Position numbers and translations under genes: made by a program. The notes beneath the pieces were generated by a model that was given only the letters and a program-made list of their open reading frames with translations, did no database searches and had not been told where the DNA came from. From NCBI RefSeq assembly GCF_003943515.1, contig NZ_RJPT01000005.1:1-64000 (forward strand): a stretch of 64,000 bases of DNA, read 5' to 3'. Shown piece after piece: positions 52,562 through 63,039 of the stretch (position 1 is its first letter; each line of letters starts with the position of its first letter). This DNA comes from Streptococcus cristatus (GTDB lineage Bacteria; Bacillota; Bacilli; Lactobacillales; Streptococcaceae).

Positions 52562-53817
52562 TGCAAAATTTTAAATTTGCCATTAGTTCCATTCTTGGGC
52601 ATAAGATGCGGGCTTTTCTGACTATGATTGGGATTATCATCGGTGTTGCGTCTGTTGTCGTCATCTTGGCACTGGGAAATGGAATGCAACAGGGAGTCAC
52701 CAAGAGCATCACCAAAGAACAGAAGTATGTAAGCTTGCTTTATTCTCCCACTAAAAATAATTATACGATGGGAGTTAATTTGATGGAGGTCAATGGTGGT
52801 CAAGATGCAGATAGTGAGATACTAGAGGAACCACCTGTTGTCCAAGAATCTTGGGTTAAGGAACTATTGAAGATTGACGGAGTCAAGGGCTATTATGTGA
52901 CCAACGGTTCGACAGCTGACTTTTCTTATCAGAACAAGAAGTCTGATAAGGTCAACATTACGGGCGTGAATGCTACATTCTTTAAAATTAGAAAATATGA
53001 GATTTTAGCTGGACGGACTCTCCTGCCTAGTGACTATCAAAGTTTTTCTAATGTGATGATGATCGATGAGACAGTGGCGAACAGCCTGTTTGGAAGTAGT
53101 GCAGAAGCCCTGAATAAAATAGTTTCAGTCGGTGATAGTAACTATCGGGTTGTTGGTATCTATAAGGATCCCAATGCTGGTCAGAGCATGAGTATGAGCT
53201 CAGGTAGCGCCCTGATGGCTAATACACAGGTGGCATCTGAATTTCATACAGATGAAATTGCAACTGTCTATATCTATGTGCCAGAAGTGGATCGTATCAA
53301 CGAAGTTGGTGTAGAAGCAGCCAAAGAATTGACGGCTCTTTCAGGAGCTCGTCAAGGAGAATATCAAATCCTGAATATGGATACCTTGCTGGAGCAGTAC
53401 AATCAAATCACAGGAACTATGACCGGTGTTATCGGAGCTATTGCAGGAATTTCCCTCTTTGTTGGTGGTATCGGTGTGATGAATATCATGCTAGTATCCG
53501 TTACAGAGCGGACACGGGAAATTGGTTTGCGAAAAGCTCTTGGAGCAACGCGTGGAAATATTCTCACGCAGTTCTTGATTGAATCCATGGTATTGACCCT
53601 TATCGGTGGCCTGCTTGGTCTTAGCCTTGCCTATGGAATCAATGCTCTGCTAGCTGCAGTCGTACCTGAAAACGTATTTGGAGGCCCACCAGTTGTCTCT
53701 GTCACTGCAGCAGTTGGAAGCCTTGTCTTCTCAGCCATGGTTGGGATTGTCTTTGGTATCCTGCCAGCCAATAAAGCATCTAAATTAGATCCGATTGAAG
53801 CGTTGAGATATGAATAA
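52561..53817 (+). CDS. MacB-like FtsX-family ABC permease
   Basis: 418-residue permease with four membrane helices (one at about 17-40, three in the last 140 residues) and a large extracellular domain between helices 1 and 2 (MacB periplasmic core domain, about residues 45-270). The FtsX-type C-terminal motif SVTERTREIGLRKALGATRG is clear. Together with the ATPase and adaptor it forms a tripartite-like exporter for antimicrobial peptides or other amphipathic compounds, by analogy with pneumococcus. A terminator follows 8 bases after the stop. Confidence 0.92.
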   Translation: MQNFKFAISSILGHKMRAFLTMIGIIIGVASVVVILALGNGMQQGVTKSITKEQKYVSLLYSPTKNNYTMGVNLMEVNGGQDADSEILEEPPVVQESWVKELLKIDGVKGYYVTNGSTADFSYQNKKSDKVNITGVNATFFKIRKYEILAGRTLLPSDYQSFSNVMMIDETVANSLFGSSAEALNKIVSVGDSNYRVVGIYKDPNAGQSMSMSSGSALMANTQVASEFHTDEIATVYIYVPEVDRINEVGVEAAKELTALSGARQGEYQILNMDTLLEQYNQITGTMTGVIGAIAGISLFVGGIGVMNIMLVSVTERTREIGLRKALGATRGNILTQFLIESMVLTLIGGLLGLSLAYGINALLAAVVPENVFGGPPVVSVTAAVGSLVFSAMVGIVFGILPANKASKLDPIEALRYE

Positions 53818-53824
53818 TGTTAGC

Positions 53825-53850
53825 AAAAGTCTGGGAAACCAGACTTTTTG
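53825..53850 (+). terminator. Terminator of the MacAB-like operon
   Basis: AAAGTCTGG-GAAA-CCAGACTTT perfect 9-bp stem with a stable tetraloop and T run. Confidence 0.9.
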
Positions 53851-53858
53851 TCATGTAA

Positions 53859-53893
53859 AAAATCCCGATGGAATTCCAGCGGGATTTGTTTTT
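53859..53893 (-). terminator. lysS terminator
   Basis: AAATCCCG / CGGGATTT stem; on the minus strand it is followed by TTTTTT, 22 bases after the lysS stop. It can work in both directions. Confidence 0.85.
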
Positions 53894-53914
53894 TAAAATT
53901 GTGTAAGTTTGAGA

Positions 53915-55435
<1,521 letters not shown>

Positions 55436-55483
55436 TTATCACAAAATCAAAGGAAATTCAGCAATAATTATCGATAAAAATAG

Positions 55484-55515
55484 AAAAACTGCGATGTTTA
55501 AAGATTCGCAGTTTT
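55484..55515 (-). terminator. Terminator overlapping the phosphatase gene end
   Basis: Minus strand AAAACTGCGA / TCGCAGTTTTT stem beginning before the stop codon of the phosphatase gene and ending in a T run. It separates this operon from lysS. Confidence 0.8.
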
Positions 55516-56139
55516 ATCTGTTCGCATGTAATCTAAGTTGTTCCAAGCAAGTAACTTGAAAGAGTCAAAGTCGTCTGTTTCCAAAATGGTGACGCTAGCA
55601 TTGGCCAAGCCTCCGTCCTTACGGAGCAGGGACGTTTCATAACCGAGTAGCCGACGAATACTGGCAGTTAGGTTAGCTCCATGACCGACAATTAGGACAT
55701 TCTGAAAATCTTTCCCTTTGAGAGACTTCACGAAGGAAATTGTTCGATTGGTGGTTTGAGCGACGGATTCTGCATCAAATAGTTGGGGATCAAACTGGGA
55801 TAGATCGTGGCGAAAAGCCCACATCTGCTGAGGATAAGTGGCTTCTACAGTAGCAATTTTGGCTCCTTCCAGTTTTCCAAGAGCCCACTCTCTTAGTTGA
55901 GGAGTTGGAACAATATCGGTTTGATACTGGTTTTCACTTTGGATGATCTCTGCAGAACGGTAAGCGCGCGGCAAATCGCTGGAGTAGATTTTATCAAATT
56001 GAACGTTTGATAAATGCTTGCCCAAGCGCTTGAGCTCATCAATGGATGTCGCCAGCAGTGGAGAATCTCCGCTGGCTCCTTGGAAACGCATTTCTAGATT
56101 CCATTCGGTTTTTCCATGTCGGATAAAATACAATTTCAT
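55498..56139 (-). CDS. Histidine phosphatase (phosphoglycerate mutase-like)
   Basis: 213-residue histidine-phosphatase-superfamily enzyme. The catalytic RHGKTEWN (Arg7, His8) opens the protein, the second Arg/Glu pair is in the SSDLPRAYRSAEII and LREWALGKLEG stretches, and the second active-site His is in LIVGHGANL. It is the cofactor-independent-of-name GpmB/CobC-like branch, whose members act on many phosphate esters; substrate unknown. Third gene of a minus-strand run DUF368, ybaK and this gene, with 36 bases from ybaK. Confidence 0.85.
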   Translation of the reverse strand: MKLYFIRHGKTEWNLEMRFQGASGDSPLLATSIDELKRLGKHLSNVQFDKIYSSDLPRAYRSAEIIQSENQYQTDIVPTPQLREWALGKLEGAKIATVEATYPQQMWAFRHDLSQFDPQLFDAESVAQTTNRTISFVKSLKGKDFQNVLIVGHGANLTASIRRLLGYETSLLRKDGGLANASVTILETDDFDSFKLLAWNNLDYMRTDKTANL

Positions 56140-56175
56140 ATCAAGGTCCTTCTTTTTCCTTTTGAAGCTAAAAAC

Positions 56176-56652
56176 TTAGTCCTCTTTCAAGTCCGCAAAC
56201 TGTGCTTGAACAAAGTCAGCCAAGTCCTGAGCCTTGATCTGGATGCTACGGCCGACTTCACCAGCAGAAACAATAATACTTTCGCGACTCAGAGCTGTTT
56301 GGTCGATGAAAATGGGGAAGGAGTGCTTTTGGCGAATGCCGACAGGATTATTGGCGCCATGGATGTAACCAGTCGTTTTTTCTAAATCTTTCTGCGGAAT
56401 CATGCTAACTTTTTTATTGCCTGAAATTTTTGCTAATTTCTTTTCCGACAGATGTTCGGTGATGGGGAGAATGCCAATGACTGTTCCTGTTTTATCACCG
56501 TTTAAAGCCAGTGTTTTATAAATGAGTGAGCGGTCAAATTCTTCGGTCAGGTTATCATCCAAAGCGTTAATTTGCAAGCCTTGGTGCTCAATTTTTGCCT
56601 TGTTTAAAATTTGCTCGACTAATGTTTTTTTGAGTTTTGTCTTTTTAGCCAT
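56176..56652 (-). CDS. ybaK: Cys-tRNA(Pro)/Cys-tRNA(Cys) deacylase YbaK
   Basis: 158-residue YbaK/EbsC-type editing protein that hydrolyses Cys-tRNA(Pro) formed in error by prolyl-tRNA synthetase. The catalytic Lys region KTLALNGDKTG and the conserved GYIHGANNPVGIRQKH are intact. The size is that of the free-standing type. Its ATG shares a base with the DUF368 stop (TAATG overlap at 56652), so translation is coupled. A cytoplasmic quality-control role, unrelated to its neighbours as far as can be seen. Confidence 0.92.
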   Translation of the reverse strand: MAKKTKLKKTLVEQILNKAKIEHQGLQINALDDNLTEEFDRSLIYKTLALNGDKTGTVIGILPITEHLSEKKLAKISGNKKVSMIPQKDLEKTTGYIHGANNPVGIRQKHSFPIFIDQTALSRESIIVSAGEVGRSIQIKAQDLADFVQAQFADLKED

Positions 56653-57494
56653 TATTTATATTTCTCTTCTAATTGGGACATCCAAATTCCTAGCCAGATA
56701 CCTAGTCCAAAGAAAAAGGCAGCAAGAACGAGTGTGAAAATGGATACTCCTGCATAACTAATGCTCTCACTGTTGCCACTTTGAGGGAGAACAATGAGCA
56801 AGGTACTGGACAATACAATGCCAATGATAAAATGGTAAACGCGGGAATGATAATGTTTCAAAATGTAGTCCATGGCTTTTGAAAAGAGAATCAGAGCCAG
56901 AGCGCCACCGATACCGATTGGCAGGAAAGTGCCAAATAAATCCAGGCGTTTAAATCCTGTCAGCATGGGAGTATAGAGTCCTAGAATCAATAGCAGATTT
57001 GAAGGGCTGAGTCCCGGAATCAAGATTCCTAAGGCGATAAGGGCACCCGCTAAAACAAAGGATAAGAAGTTAGCTGGTAGTGTTCCCACCATTCCATTCA
57101 GTGAGTAGAGGAAGACGCCCGACAAGATGAAACTAAGCCAGAAGGTAATAGTATCAGCTCGATCTCTGTCGGATTCTTTGACAGATTCTTTGATCAGGCT
57201 GGGAATGGTGCCGATGATGGCTCCAGCAAAGCCCCAGAGAACGATAACCTTGTAATTATCCAGCAAGAGATTGACTGGATAGGAGAAGGCTGCGATCCCT
57301 AAAACCATCCCAATAGCTACAGGAGTGAAGTAGAGAACATTCTCGACAAAATTTTCTTTGATATGGGCTAAAAAGCGAATCATTCGCTCATAAATCCCCA
57401 AAATAGCAGCTAATACACCGCCAGACACACCAGGCAGAATGAAGCCAAGCGCGATAATCATTCCTTTTAAAACTCTAGCAATCCATGAAATCAT
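56652..57494 (-). CDS. DUF368 membrane protein (polyprenyl-phosphate flippase candidate)
   Basis: 280-residue polytopic membrane protein of the DUF368 family (PF04018), with about eight helices and the repeated family motifs PGVSGG (residues about 21-26) and LIPGLSPSNLL (about 152-162). Members of this family (PopT) were recently shown to recycle undecaprenyl phosphate across the membrane together with the DedA group; that role is probable here but not shown by the sequence. First gene of the operon with ybaK and the phosphatase. ATG 57494 follows GGGAGATA on the minus strand. Confidence 0.85.
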   Translation of the reverse strand: MISWIARVLKGMIIALGFILPGVSGGVLAAILGIYERMIRFLAHIKENFVENVLYFTPVAIGMVLGIAAFSYPVNLLLDNYKVIVLWGFAGAIIGTIPSLIKESVKESDRDRADTITFWLSFILSGVFLYSLNGMVGTLPANFLSFVLAGALIALGILIPGLSPSNLLLILGLYTPMLTGFKRLDLFGTFLPIGIGGALALILFSKAMDYILKHYHSRVYHFIIGIVLSSTLLIVLPQSGNSESISYAGVSIFTLVLAAFFFGLGIWLGIWMSQLEEKYK

Positions 57495-57586
57495 AATATC
57501 TCCCTACATGTTTTTTCATTAAACTATTGTACCATAAAGCTACATACTTTTCTGAAAAAAGCAAGAAAAATATCTTGTACAGAGAA

Positions 57587-57626
57587 AAAAAGATACAAGA
57601 TTTCCTAACAATTATCTTGCATCTTT
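57587..57626. terminator. Terminator after the muramidase gene
   Basis: AAGATACAAGAT / ATCTTGCATCTT 12-bp stem (with a mismatch) and T runs on the minus strand, right after the GH25 stop. Confidence 0.8.
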
Positions 57627-57627
57627 T

Positions 57628-58473
57628 TTATTTTGGTGTTGAAAATAATTTCTTGTAAGTCTCTTTTTTATCCTGTACAGGAGAGAGCTGATTGAGGTCT
57701 AAGTTATGTGGGAAACCTTCCAATTTACCTTCTGAGGTATATTGATGTAGGTCATAGGGCTGTTCAGTATTTGGAGCAGCGTTATAGTAGCCGTCATTAT
57801 AGCCATAAGTCGGAATCCAAACGGCAGTAAATTTTTCAGTCGAGATACTATGCTCTTCCATAAAGTAGGTTCCAATGTAGATACCAATATTCTGAGCTCC
57901 AAGACTTTCAAGCTTGGCACGAAAGGCCTCGATTCCTGCGTTCATGTCGCCCATGGTCTTTTCTTCAACATCAAGCCAGTAAAAGGTAGGTTTATATTTC
58001 GAAGATGCCTTGTAAAAGCTCTCTGCCTCTTTTTCCATTTCTTTGATATTGCCTGCTGCTATATAAGCATAGACAGCTACAGGGATCCCCCGTTTTTGAA
58101 ACTCTTGGATATGGGTGGCAAATGATTTGTCAAGTCCATTTAAATGAGTGGCAACATTTTCTTTTTTTGCTTGAGCTCCACTATGCACGCGAATGATAGC
58201 ACCAGAAATATTTGTTGATAAGGTGTCATAGTCTATTTCGCTGGGCAATTGCCAACCGGAAAGGTCAACGATAGGCTTATTAAGCAATTCTTCCTCAGGT
58301 TCGTCTGAAGGAGCTTCCTCCTTTTTTTTCTTGGTTGTCACCTGACTGACTTGAGATTTTTTTGTTTGGGCTTGTCGATTTTGCAGATCAAGCTGGTGTT
58401 TGCTTATGACAATATATAGAATAAAGCAAGCAAAGAATAGCAAGAGTGCAAGCGGTTTAATCCTTTTTCTCAT
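57628..58473 (-). CDS. Membrane-anchored GH25 muramidase (lysozyme)
   Basis: 281-residue glycoside hydrolase family 25 enzyme with an N-terminal membrane helix (about 7-24), a Lys/Glu-rich linker (to about 68) and the TIM-barrel domain. Typical catalytic features are visible: IVDLSGWQ at the start (Asp), YWLDVEEKT with the Asp and Glu pair, and YDLHQYTS near the end. It likely cuts the MurNAc-GlcNAc bond of peptidoglycan on the outer face of the membrane, for wall remodelling or division. It is divergent from ftsW, separated by 227 bases; ATG 58473 has no strong ribosome site (GAAACAGT). Confidence 0.88.
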   Translation of the reverse strand: MRKRIKPLALLLFFACFILYIVISKHQLDLQNRQAQTKKSQVSQVTTKKKKEEAPSDEPEEELLNKPIVDLSGWQLPSEIDYDTLSTNISGAIIRVHSGAQAKKENVATHLNGLDKSFATHIQEFQKRGIPVAVYAYIAAGNIKEMEKEAESFYKASSKYKPTFYWLDVEEKTMGDMNAGIEAFRAKLESLGAQNIGIYIGTYFMEEHSISTEKFTAVWIPTYGYNDGYYNAAPNTEQPYDLHQYTSEGKLEGFPHNLDLNQLSPVQDKKETYKKLFSTPK

Positions 58474-58658
58474 ACTGTTTCATTGTAACGTAAAATAAAT
58501 AGAAAAGCAAAGTATTTATCTATATTTCCAGCGAAATACGAAAATGTAATCTGATTGCAATAGAAGATAAAACAATTTGAAATATTTGGATATTTGAGGC
58601 GATAAATAAGTAAATATCTATTGAGGCCATCCTAATGCTTTTTTTTCGAATCAAAAAG

Positions 58659-58667
58659 TGGTATAAT
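58659..58667 (+). promoter_or_regulatory. ftsW promoter, extended -10
   Basis: TGG-TATAAT at 58659-58667, 34 bases before the start, with a T-rich -35 region. The remaining intergenic stretch 58474-58658 is A+T-rich with no other feature seen. Confidence 0.55.
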
Positions 58668-58700
58668 GAAGTTCGAATTTTTAGAATAAATTGGTGAAAT

Positions 58701-59915
58701 ATGAAAATTGACAAAAAGCATTTATTGAATTACTCAATTTTGATTCCGTACATGCTGTTATCTGGCATTGGCTTGATTGTCGTTTATTCCACGACGAGCC
58801 CCATCCTCATTCAAAATGGGCTCAATAGTTTTCGAATGGTCGCCACTCAAGCAGGTTTTTGGCTCTTCAGCTTGGTGATGATTGGGATTATTTACCGAAT
58901 GAAGCTGGATTTTCTGAAGAGGCCAGGAGTGATTACGTTTGTTATCATAGCTGAAATTATTCTGCTTTTACTCTCACGCTTTATCACAGGAACGATCAAT
59001 GGGGCACACGGTTGGCTCAAAGTCGGTCCAGTTACTGCTCAGCCAGCAGAATACCTGAAGATTATTTTGGTCTGGTATTTGGCCCTACAGTTTTCTAAGA
59101 AACAAGAGCAAATAGAAGTATATGATTATCAAGCAATCACCTTTAATCAGTTGATTCCACGTGCTGTTACGGATTGGCGGGTTATTGTTGCTTTCTTGAT
59201 AGGCCTGGTGGTTATCATGCCCGACTTAGGCAATGCGACCATTTTGCTCTTAACAGTTTTGATTGTAATTTCCACCAGCGGAATTGCTTACAGATGGTTC
59301 TCAACCATGCTTGGCGCTGTTGTAGGAGGGTCGGCAGCAGTTTTAGCGAGTATTTGGTTGATAGGTGTCAAGCGTGTTGAGCAAGTTCCTGTTTTTGGAT
59401 ATGTCGCAAAGCGTTTTAGTGCCTTTTTCAATCCATTTGACGATTTGTCTGGCTCAGGTCACCAGTTGGCCAATTCTTACTATGCCATGAGTAATGGTGG
59501 TTGGTTTGGCTTAGGTTTAGGAAACTCCATTGAAAAACGAGGTTATCTACCAGAGGCTCATACCGACTTTGTTTTCTCGATTGTTATTGAGGAAGTTGGA
59601 TTCTTTGGAGCTACTTTAATTTTAGCCCTGCTCTTTTTCTTGATTTTACGAATTATTCTCGTAGGTACAAGGGCCAAGGATCCATTTAATTCTATGATGG
59701 CTTTGGGAATTGGCGGTATGATTCTGATGCAAACCTTTGTCAATATTGGTGGTATTTCGGGCTTGATTCCTTCAACCGGTGTAACCTTCCCGTTCTTATC
59801 TCAGGGGGGAAACAGTTTACTGGTTTTATCGGTTGCCATTGCCTTTGTTTTAAATATTGATGCCAATGAGCGACGAAACGTCATGTATCAGGAATTAGAA
59901 GTCAGTCAATCCTAA
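58701..59915 (+). CDS. ftsW: SEDS peptidoglycan glycosyltransferase FtsW
   Basis: 404-residue polytopic protein of the SEDS family (FtsW/RodA/SpoVE) with ten predicted helices. Family motifs: GLIVVYST in helix 1, NGAHGWLKVG, AEYLKI, and the late PSTGVTFPFLSQGGNSLL. FtsW polymerises glycan strands at the septum with its partner class B PBP. FtsW is preferred over RodA because streptococcal ftsW usually lies beside ppc, as here, and the length fits; the two families are close. ATG 58701 has only a weak ribosome site. 47 bases separate it from ppc. Confidence 0.9.
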   Translation: MKIDKKHLLNYSILIPYMLLSGIGLIVVYSTTSPILIQNGLNSFRMVATQAGFWLFSLVMIGIIYRMKLDFLKRPGVITFVIIAEIILLLLSRFITGTINGAHGWLKVGPVTAQPAEYLKIILVWYLALQFSKKQEQIEVYDYQAITFNQLIPRAVTDWRVIVAFLIGLVVIMPDLGNATILLLTVLIVISTSGIAYRWFSTMLGAVVGGSAAVLASIWLIGVKRVEQVPVFGYVAKRFSAFFNPFDDLSGSGHQLANSYYAMSNGGWFGLGLGNSIEKRGYLPEAHTDFVFSIVIEEVGFFGATLILALLFFLILRIILVGTRAKDPFNSMMALGIGGMILMQTFVNIGGISGLIPSTGVTFPFLSQGGNSLLVLSVAIAFVLNIDANERRNVMYQELEVSQS

Positions 59916-59962
59916 AAGATCTTCTTGTATGTTAGCTCTTCAACAATAGAAAGGTGTAAATA

Positions 59963-62809
59963 ATGTCATTTACAAAATTAGAAAATTATAGCAATAAAGA
60001 AATGATTGGAGAAGAAGTTTCTATTTTAACGGACTTGTTGGTAGATATTACCCGAGATATTCTCAGTCCTGACACTTTTGCTAAAATCTCCATGATTGAA
60101 GAACTAGCAGTTCAATCTAAATACCAAGAGCTGAAAGCAGTAGTAGAAGAATTATCTACGGATGATATGGTCTATATCTCACGGTATTTTGCTATTTTAC
60201 CTCTGCTCATCAATATTTCTGAAGATGTTGACTTGGCTTATGAGATTAATCATCAAAATAATATTGACCAAGACTACCTTGGTAAGCTTTCGACGACGAT
60301 TGATTTGGTTTCAACACGAGAAAATGCACAAGAAATCCTAGAAAATCTAAATGTTGTTCCCGTTTTGACTGCTCATCCGACTCAGGTTCAGCGCAAGACC
60401 ATGTTGGATTTGACAAATCATATTCACACACTGTTGCGCCAGCATCGTGATGTTAAAGCTGGTTTGGTGAACGAAAAGAAATGGTTAGCCAATCTCCGTC
60501 GCTATATCGAGCTGATGATGCAGACCGACATGATTCGGGAAAAGAAACTTAAGGTTACCAATGAAATTACTAACGTTATGGAATACTATAATAGTTCTTT
60601 TCTTCAAGCAATTACGAACCTGATGCTAGAGTATAAACGTTTAGCAGAAGAAAAAGGAATCCATTTGGAAAATCCAAAGCCGATCACCATGGGGATGTGG
60701 ATTGGTGGCGACCGCGATGGAAATCCATTTGTAACCGCTGAAACTCTGAAATTGTCTGCGACGGTGCAGAGCGAAGTTATTCTGAATTACTACATTGACA
60801 AGGTTTATACACTCTATCGTAACTTCTCCCTGTCTACTAATCTTTCAAAAACAAGTGAAGCTGTAGCCAAGATGGCAGCTTTGTCAAGCGACAAGTCTGT
60901 TTATCGAGAAAATGAGCCTTATCGCCGCGCCTTTCATTATATTCAGTCCAAGTTGATTCAGACCTTGCTTTATCTGAAAGAAGGTAATTTCTCTAGTGAA
61001 GGACATCGTTTGGCTGACAAAGCGGAAGCTGTCTTGCATGCCAATGCCACCACTTCAGTCAGCCATAATGGTAGAGAAATCATTCCAAATTATATCCAGT
61101 CTAGACTCAGTGATAGCTTAGATGAGTTACGCAAAGAAGAACTCCCATCTTATAAAAATGCGCAAGAGTTTAAGGATGATCTCCTTGTCATCCGTGATTC
61201 TTTGTTAGAACACAATGGACAAGCTTTGGTGACTGGAGAACTTACTGAATTGCTACAAGCAGTTGACATTTTTGGTTTCTTCTTGGCCAGCATTGATATG
61301 CGTCAGGATTCCAGTGTCCATGAGGCTTGTGTGGCTGAGCTTTTGGCTTCTGCTAATATTGTGAAAGATTACAGCAGCTTGTCAGAGGAAGAAAAATGCC
61401 AAGTCCTTCTCAAGCAGCTTCTGGAGGATCCACGGATCTTGTCAGCCACTCATGCACCTAAGTCTGAACTTTTACAAAAAGAATTGGAAATTTTCAAGAC
61501 GGCTCGTCAGCTTAAGGATGCGATTGGCGAAGATGTTATCAAGCAAAATATTATTTCCCATTCAACTAGTGTATCAGATCTTCTAGAGCTGGCGATTATG
61601 CTCAAGGAAGTTGGCTTGATCGATGAGGAAGGTGCGCGTGTGCAGATTGTCCCTCTGTTTGAAACGATTGAGGACCTAGATAATTCCTGCGATACTATGG
61701 AAAAATATCTATCTCTGCCAATTGCTCAAAAATGGATTGCTTCTAAAAACAACTACCAAGAAATCATGCTGGGCTACTCAGATAGTAACAAGGATGGTGG
61801 CTATTTATCATCGTGCTGGACACTTTACAAGGCTCAGCAACAGCTGACAGCTATTGGTGATAAGTTTGGCGTCAAGATTACCTTCTTCCATGGTCGTGGA
61901 GGAACTGTCGGTCGTGGCGGTGGGCCAACATATGAGGCAATCACTTCACAACCATTGCGGAGTATCAATGATCGTATTCGCCTGACAGAGCAGGGTGAGG
62001 TCATCGGCAATAAATACGGTAATAAGGATGCTGCTTACTACAATCTGGAAATGCTTGTATCGGCGGCTATTAACCGTATGATAAGCTATAAGAAGAGTGA
62101 TAGTAATACGACCAATGAATACGAGAGAGTGATGGATCGAGTGGTCGATCGAAGCTACCAAATCTATCGCGATCTAGTCTTTGGTGATGAACGTTTCTAC
62201 GACTATTTCTTTGAGTCTAGTCCTATTAAGGCCATTTCTAGCTTTAATATCGGTTCTCGTCCAGCGGCCCGTAAAACGATAACTGAAATCGGTGGCCTGA
62301 GAGCCATTCCTTGGGTCTTCTCATGGTCTCAAAGTCGGGTTATGTTCCCTGGTTGGTATGGCGTTGGCTCTAGTTTCAAAGAATTTATCGATGAAGATCC
62401 TGAAAAGAATCTTGCCTTCCTTCAATTTATGTATCAGAGATGGCCATTCTTCCAGTCCCTCTTGTCAAATGTTGATATGGTGCTGTCCAAGTCCAATATG
62501 AATATCGCTTTTGAATATGCGCAACTTTGTGAAGACCAAAATGTACGCGATATTTTCAATACAATCCTAGACGAATGGCAGTTGACCAAGGATGTTATCT
62601 TGGCGATTGAAGGCCATGACGAGCTCTTAGCAGAAAATGCCTATCTCAAGGATAGTTTGAACTATCGGATGCCCTATTTCAATGTTTTGAACTATATCCA
62701 GCTTGAGCTGATCAAGCGTCAGCGGCGAGGAGAACTTTCACCAGAACAAGAACGTTTGATCCACATTACCATCAATGGAATTGCGACAGGTCTACGAAAT
62801 TCTGGTTGA
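59963..62809 (+). CDS. ppc: Phosphoenolpyruvate carboxylase
   Basis: 948-residue enzyme that carboxylates PEP to oxaloacetate, refilling the truncated citrate cycle for aspartate and other amino acids. Catalytic His and Lys motifs are intact: [12 protein letters not shown] near residue 135, the [10 protein letters not shown] stretch near 612-621, and the flexible loop [17 protein letters not shown] near 637-653. The C-terminus ends in NSG, close to the usual N-x-G. ATG 59963 follows AAAGGTG. Terminator follows after 30 bases. Confidence 0.97.
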   Translation: MSFTKLENYSNKEMIGEEVSILTDLLVDITRDILSPDTFAKISMIEELAVQSKYQELKAVVEELSTDDMVYISRYFAILPLLINISEDVDLAYEINHQNNIDQDYLGKLSTTIDLVSTRENAQEILENLNVVPVLTAHPTQVQRKTMLDLTNHIHTLLRQHRDVKAGLVNEKKWLANLRRYIELMMQTDMIREKKLKVTNEITNVMEYYNSSFLQAITNLMLEYKRLAEEKGIHLENPKPITMGMWIGGDRDGNPFVTAETLKLSATVQSEVILNYYIDKVYTLYRNFSLSTNLSKTSEAVAKMAALSSDKSVYRENEPYRRAFHYIQSKLIQTLLYLKEGNFSSEGHRLADKAEAVLHANATTSVSHNGREIIPNYIQSRLSDSLDELRKEELPSYKNAQEFKDDLLVIRDSLLEHNGQALVTGELTELLQAVDIFGFFLASIDMRQDSSVHEACVAELLASANIVKDYSSLSEEEKCQVLLKQLLEDPRILSATHAPKSELLQKELEIFKTARQLKDAIGEDVIKQNIISHSTSVSDLLELAIMLKEVGLIDEEGARVQIVPLFETIEDLDNSCDTMEKYLSLPIAQKWIASKNNYQEIMLGYSDSNKDGGYLSSCWTLYKAQQQLTAIGDKFGVKITFFHGRGGTVGRGGGPTYEAITSQPLRSINDRIRLTEQGEVIGNKYGNKDAAYYNLEMLVSAAINRMISYKKSDSNTTNEYERVMDRVVDRSYQIYRDLVFGDERFYDYFFESSPIKAISSFNIGSRPAARKTITEIGGLRAIPWVFSWSQSRVMFPGWYGVGSSFKEFIDEDPEKNLAFLQFMYQRWPFFQSLLSNVDMVLSKSNMNIAFEYAQLCEDQNVRDIFNTILDEWQLTKDVILAIEGHDELLAENAYLKDSLNYRMPYFNVLNYIQLELIKRQRRGELSPEQERLIHITINGIATGLRNSG

Positions 62810-62840
62810 TGCACAAGGAGCTTTAAAAGAACTCAATAAG

Positions 62841-62867
62841 AAATCGGCTTCTGAGCCGATTTTTTAT
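62841..62867 (+). terminator. ppc terminator
   Basis: AATCGGCT-TCTG-AGCCGATT 8-bp stem followed by TTTTT. Confidence 0.9.
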
Positions 62868-62958
62868 TGAGTTTAAACTATTTTGAGTCAATAACTCATT
62901 TCCTGCGATTCGTGTAAATAAAAAATGAAAAAGTTTTCATATCTGTACGCTAAAATAC

Positions 62959-63020
62959 TTGAAAGTGTTTACAATTAGTGATACAATGATAAGTGTAGAA
63001 AAATGAAAACGATATTTTCA
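62959..63020 (+). promoter_or_regulatory. ccpA promoter with cre-like site
   Basis: TTGAAA at 62959-62964, 17-base spacer, TACAAT at 62982-62987. At 63004-63020, TGAAAACG-ATATTTTCA has palindromic TGAAAA / TTTTCA arms and matches the cre consensus with two mismatches, suggesting self-control by CcpA. A further ATGAAAA / TTTTCAT palindrome without the CG lies just upstream, at about 62925-62940. Confidence 0.65.
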
Positions 63021-63039
63021 ACAAAAGAAAGGAAACTAT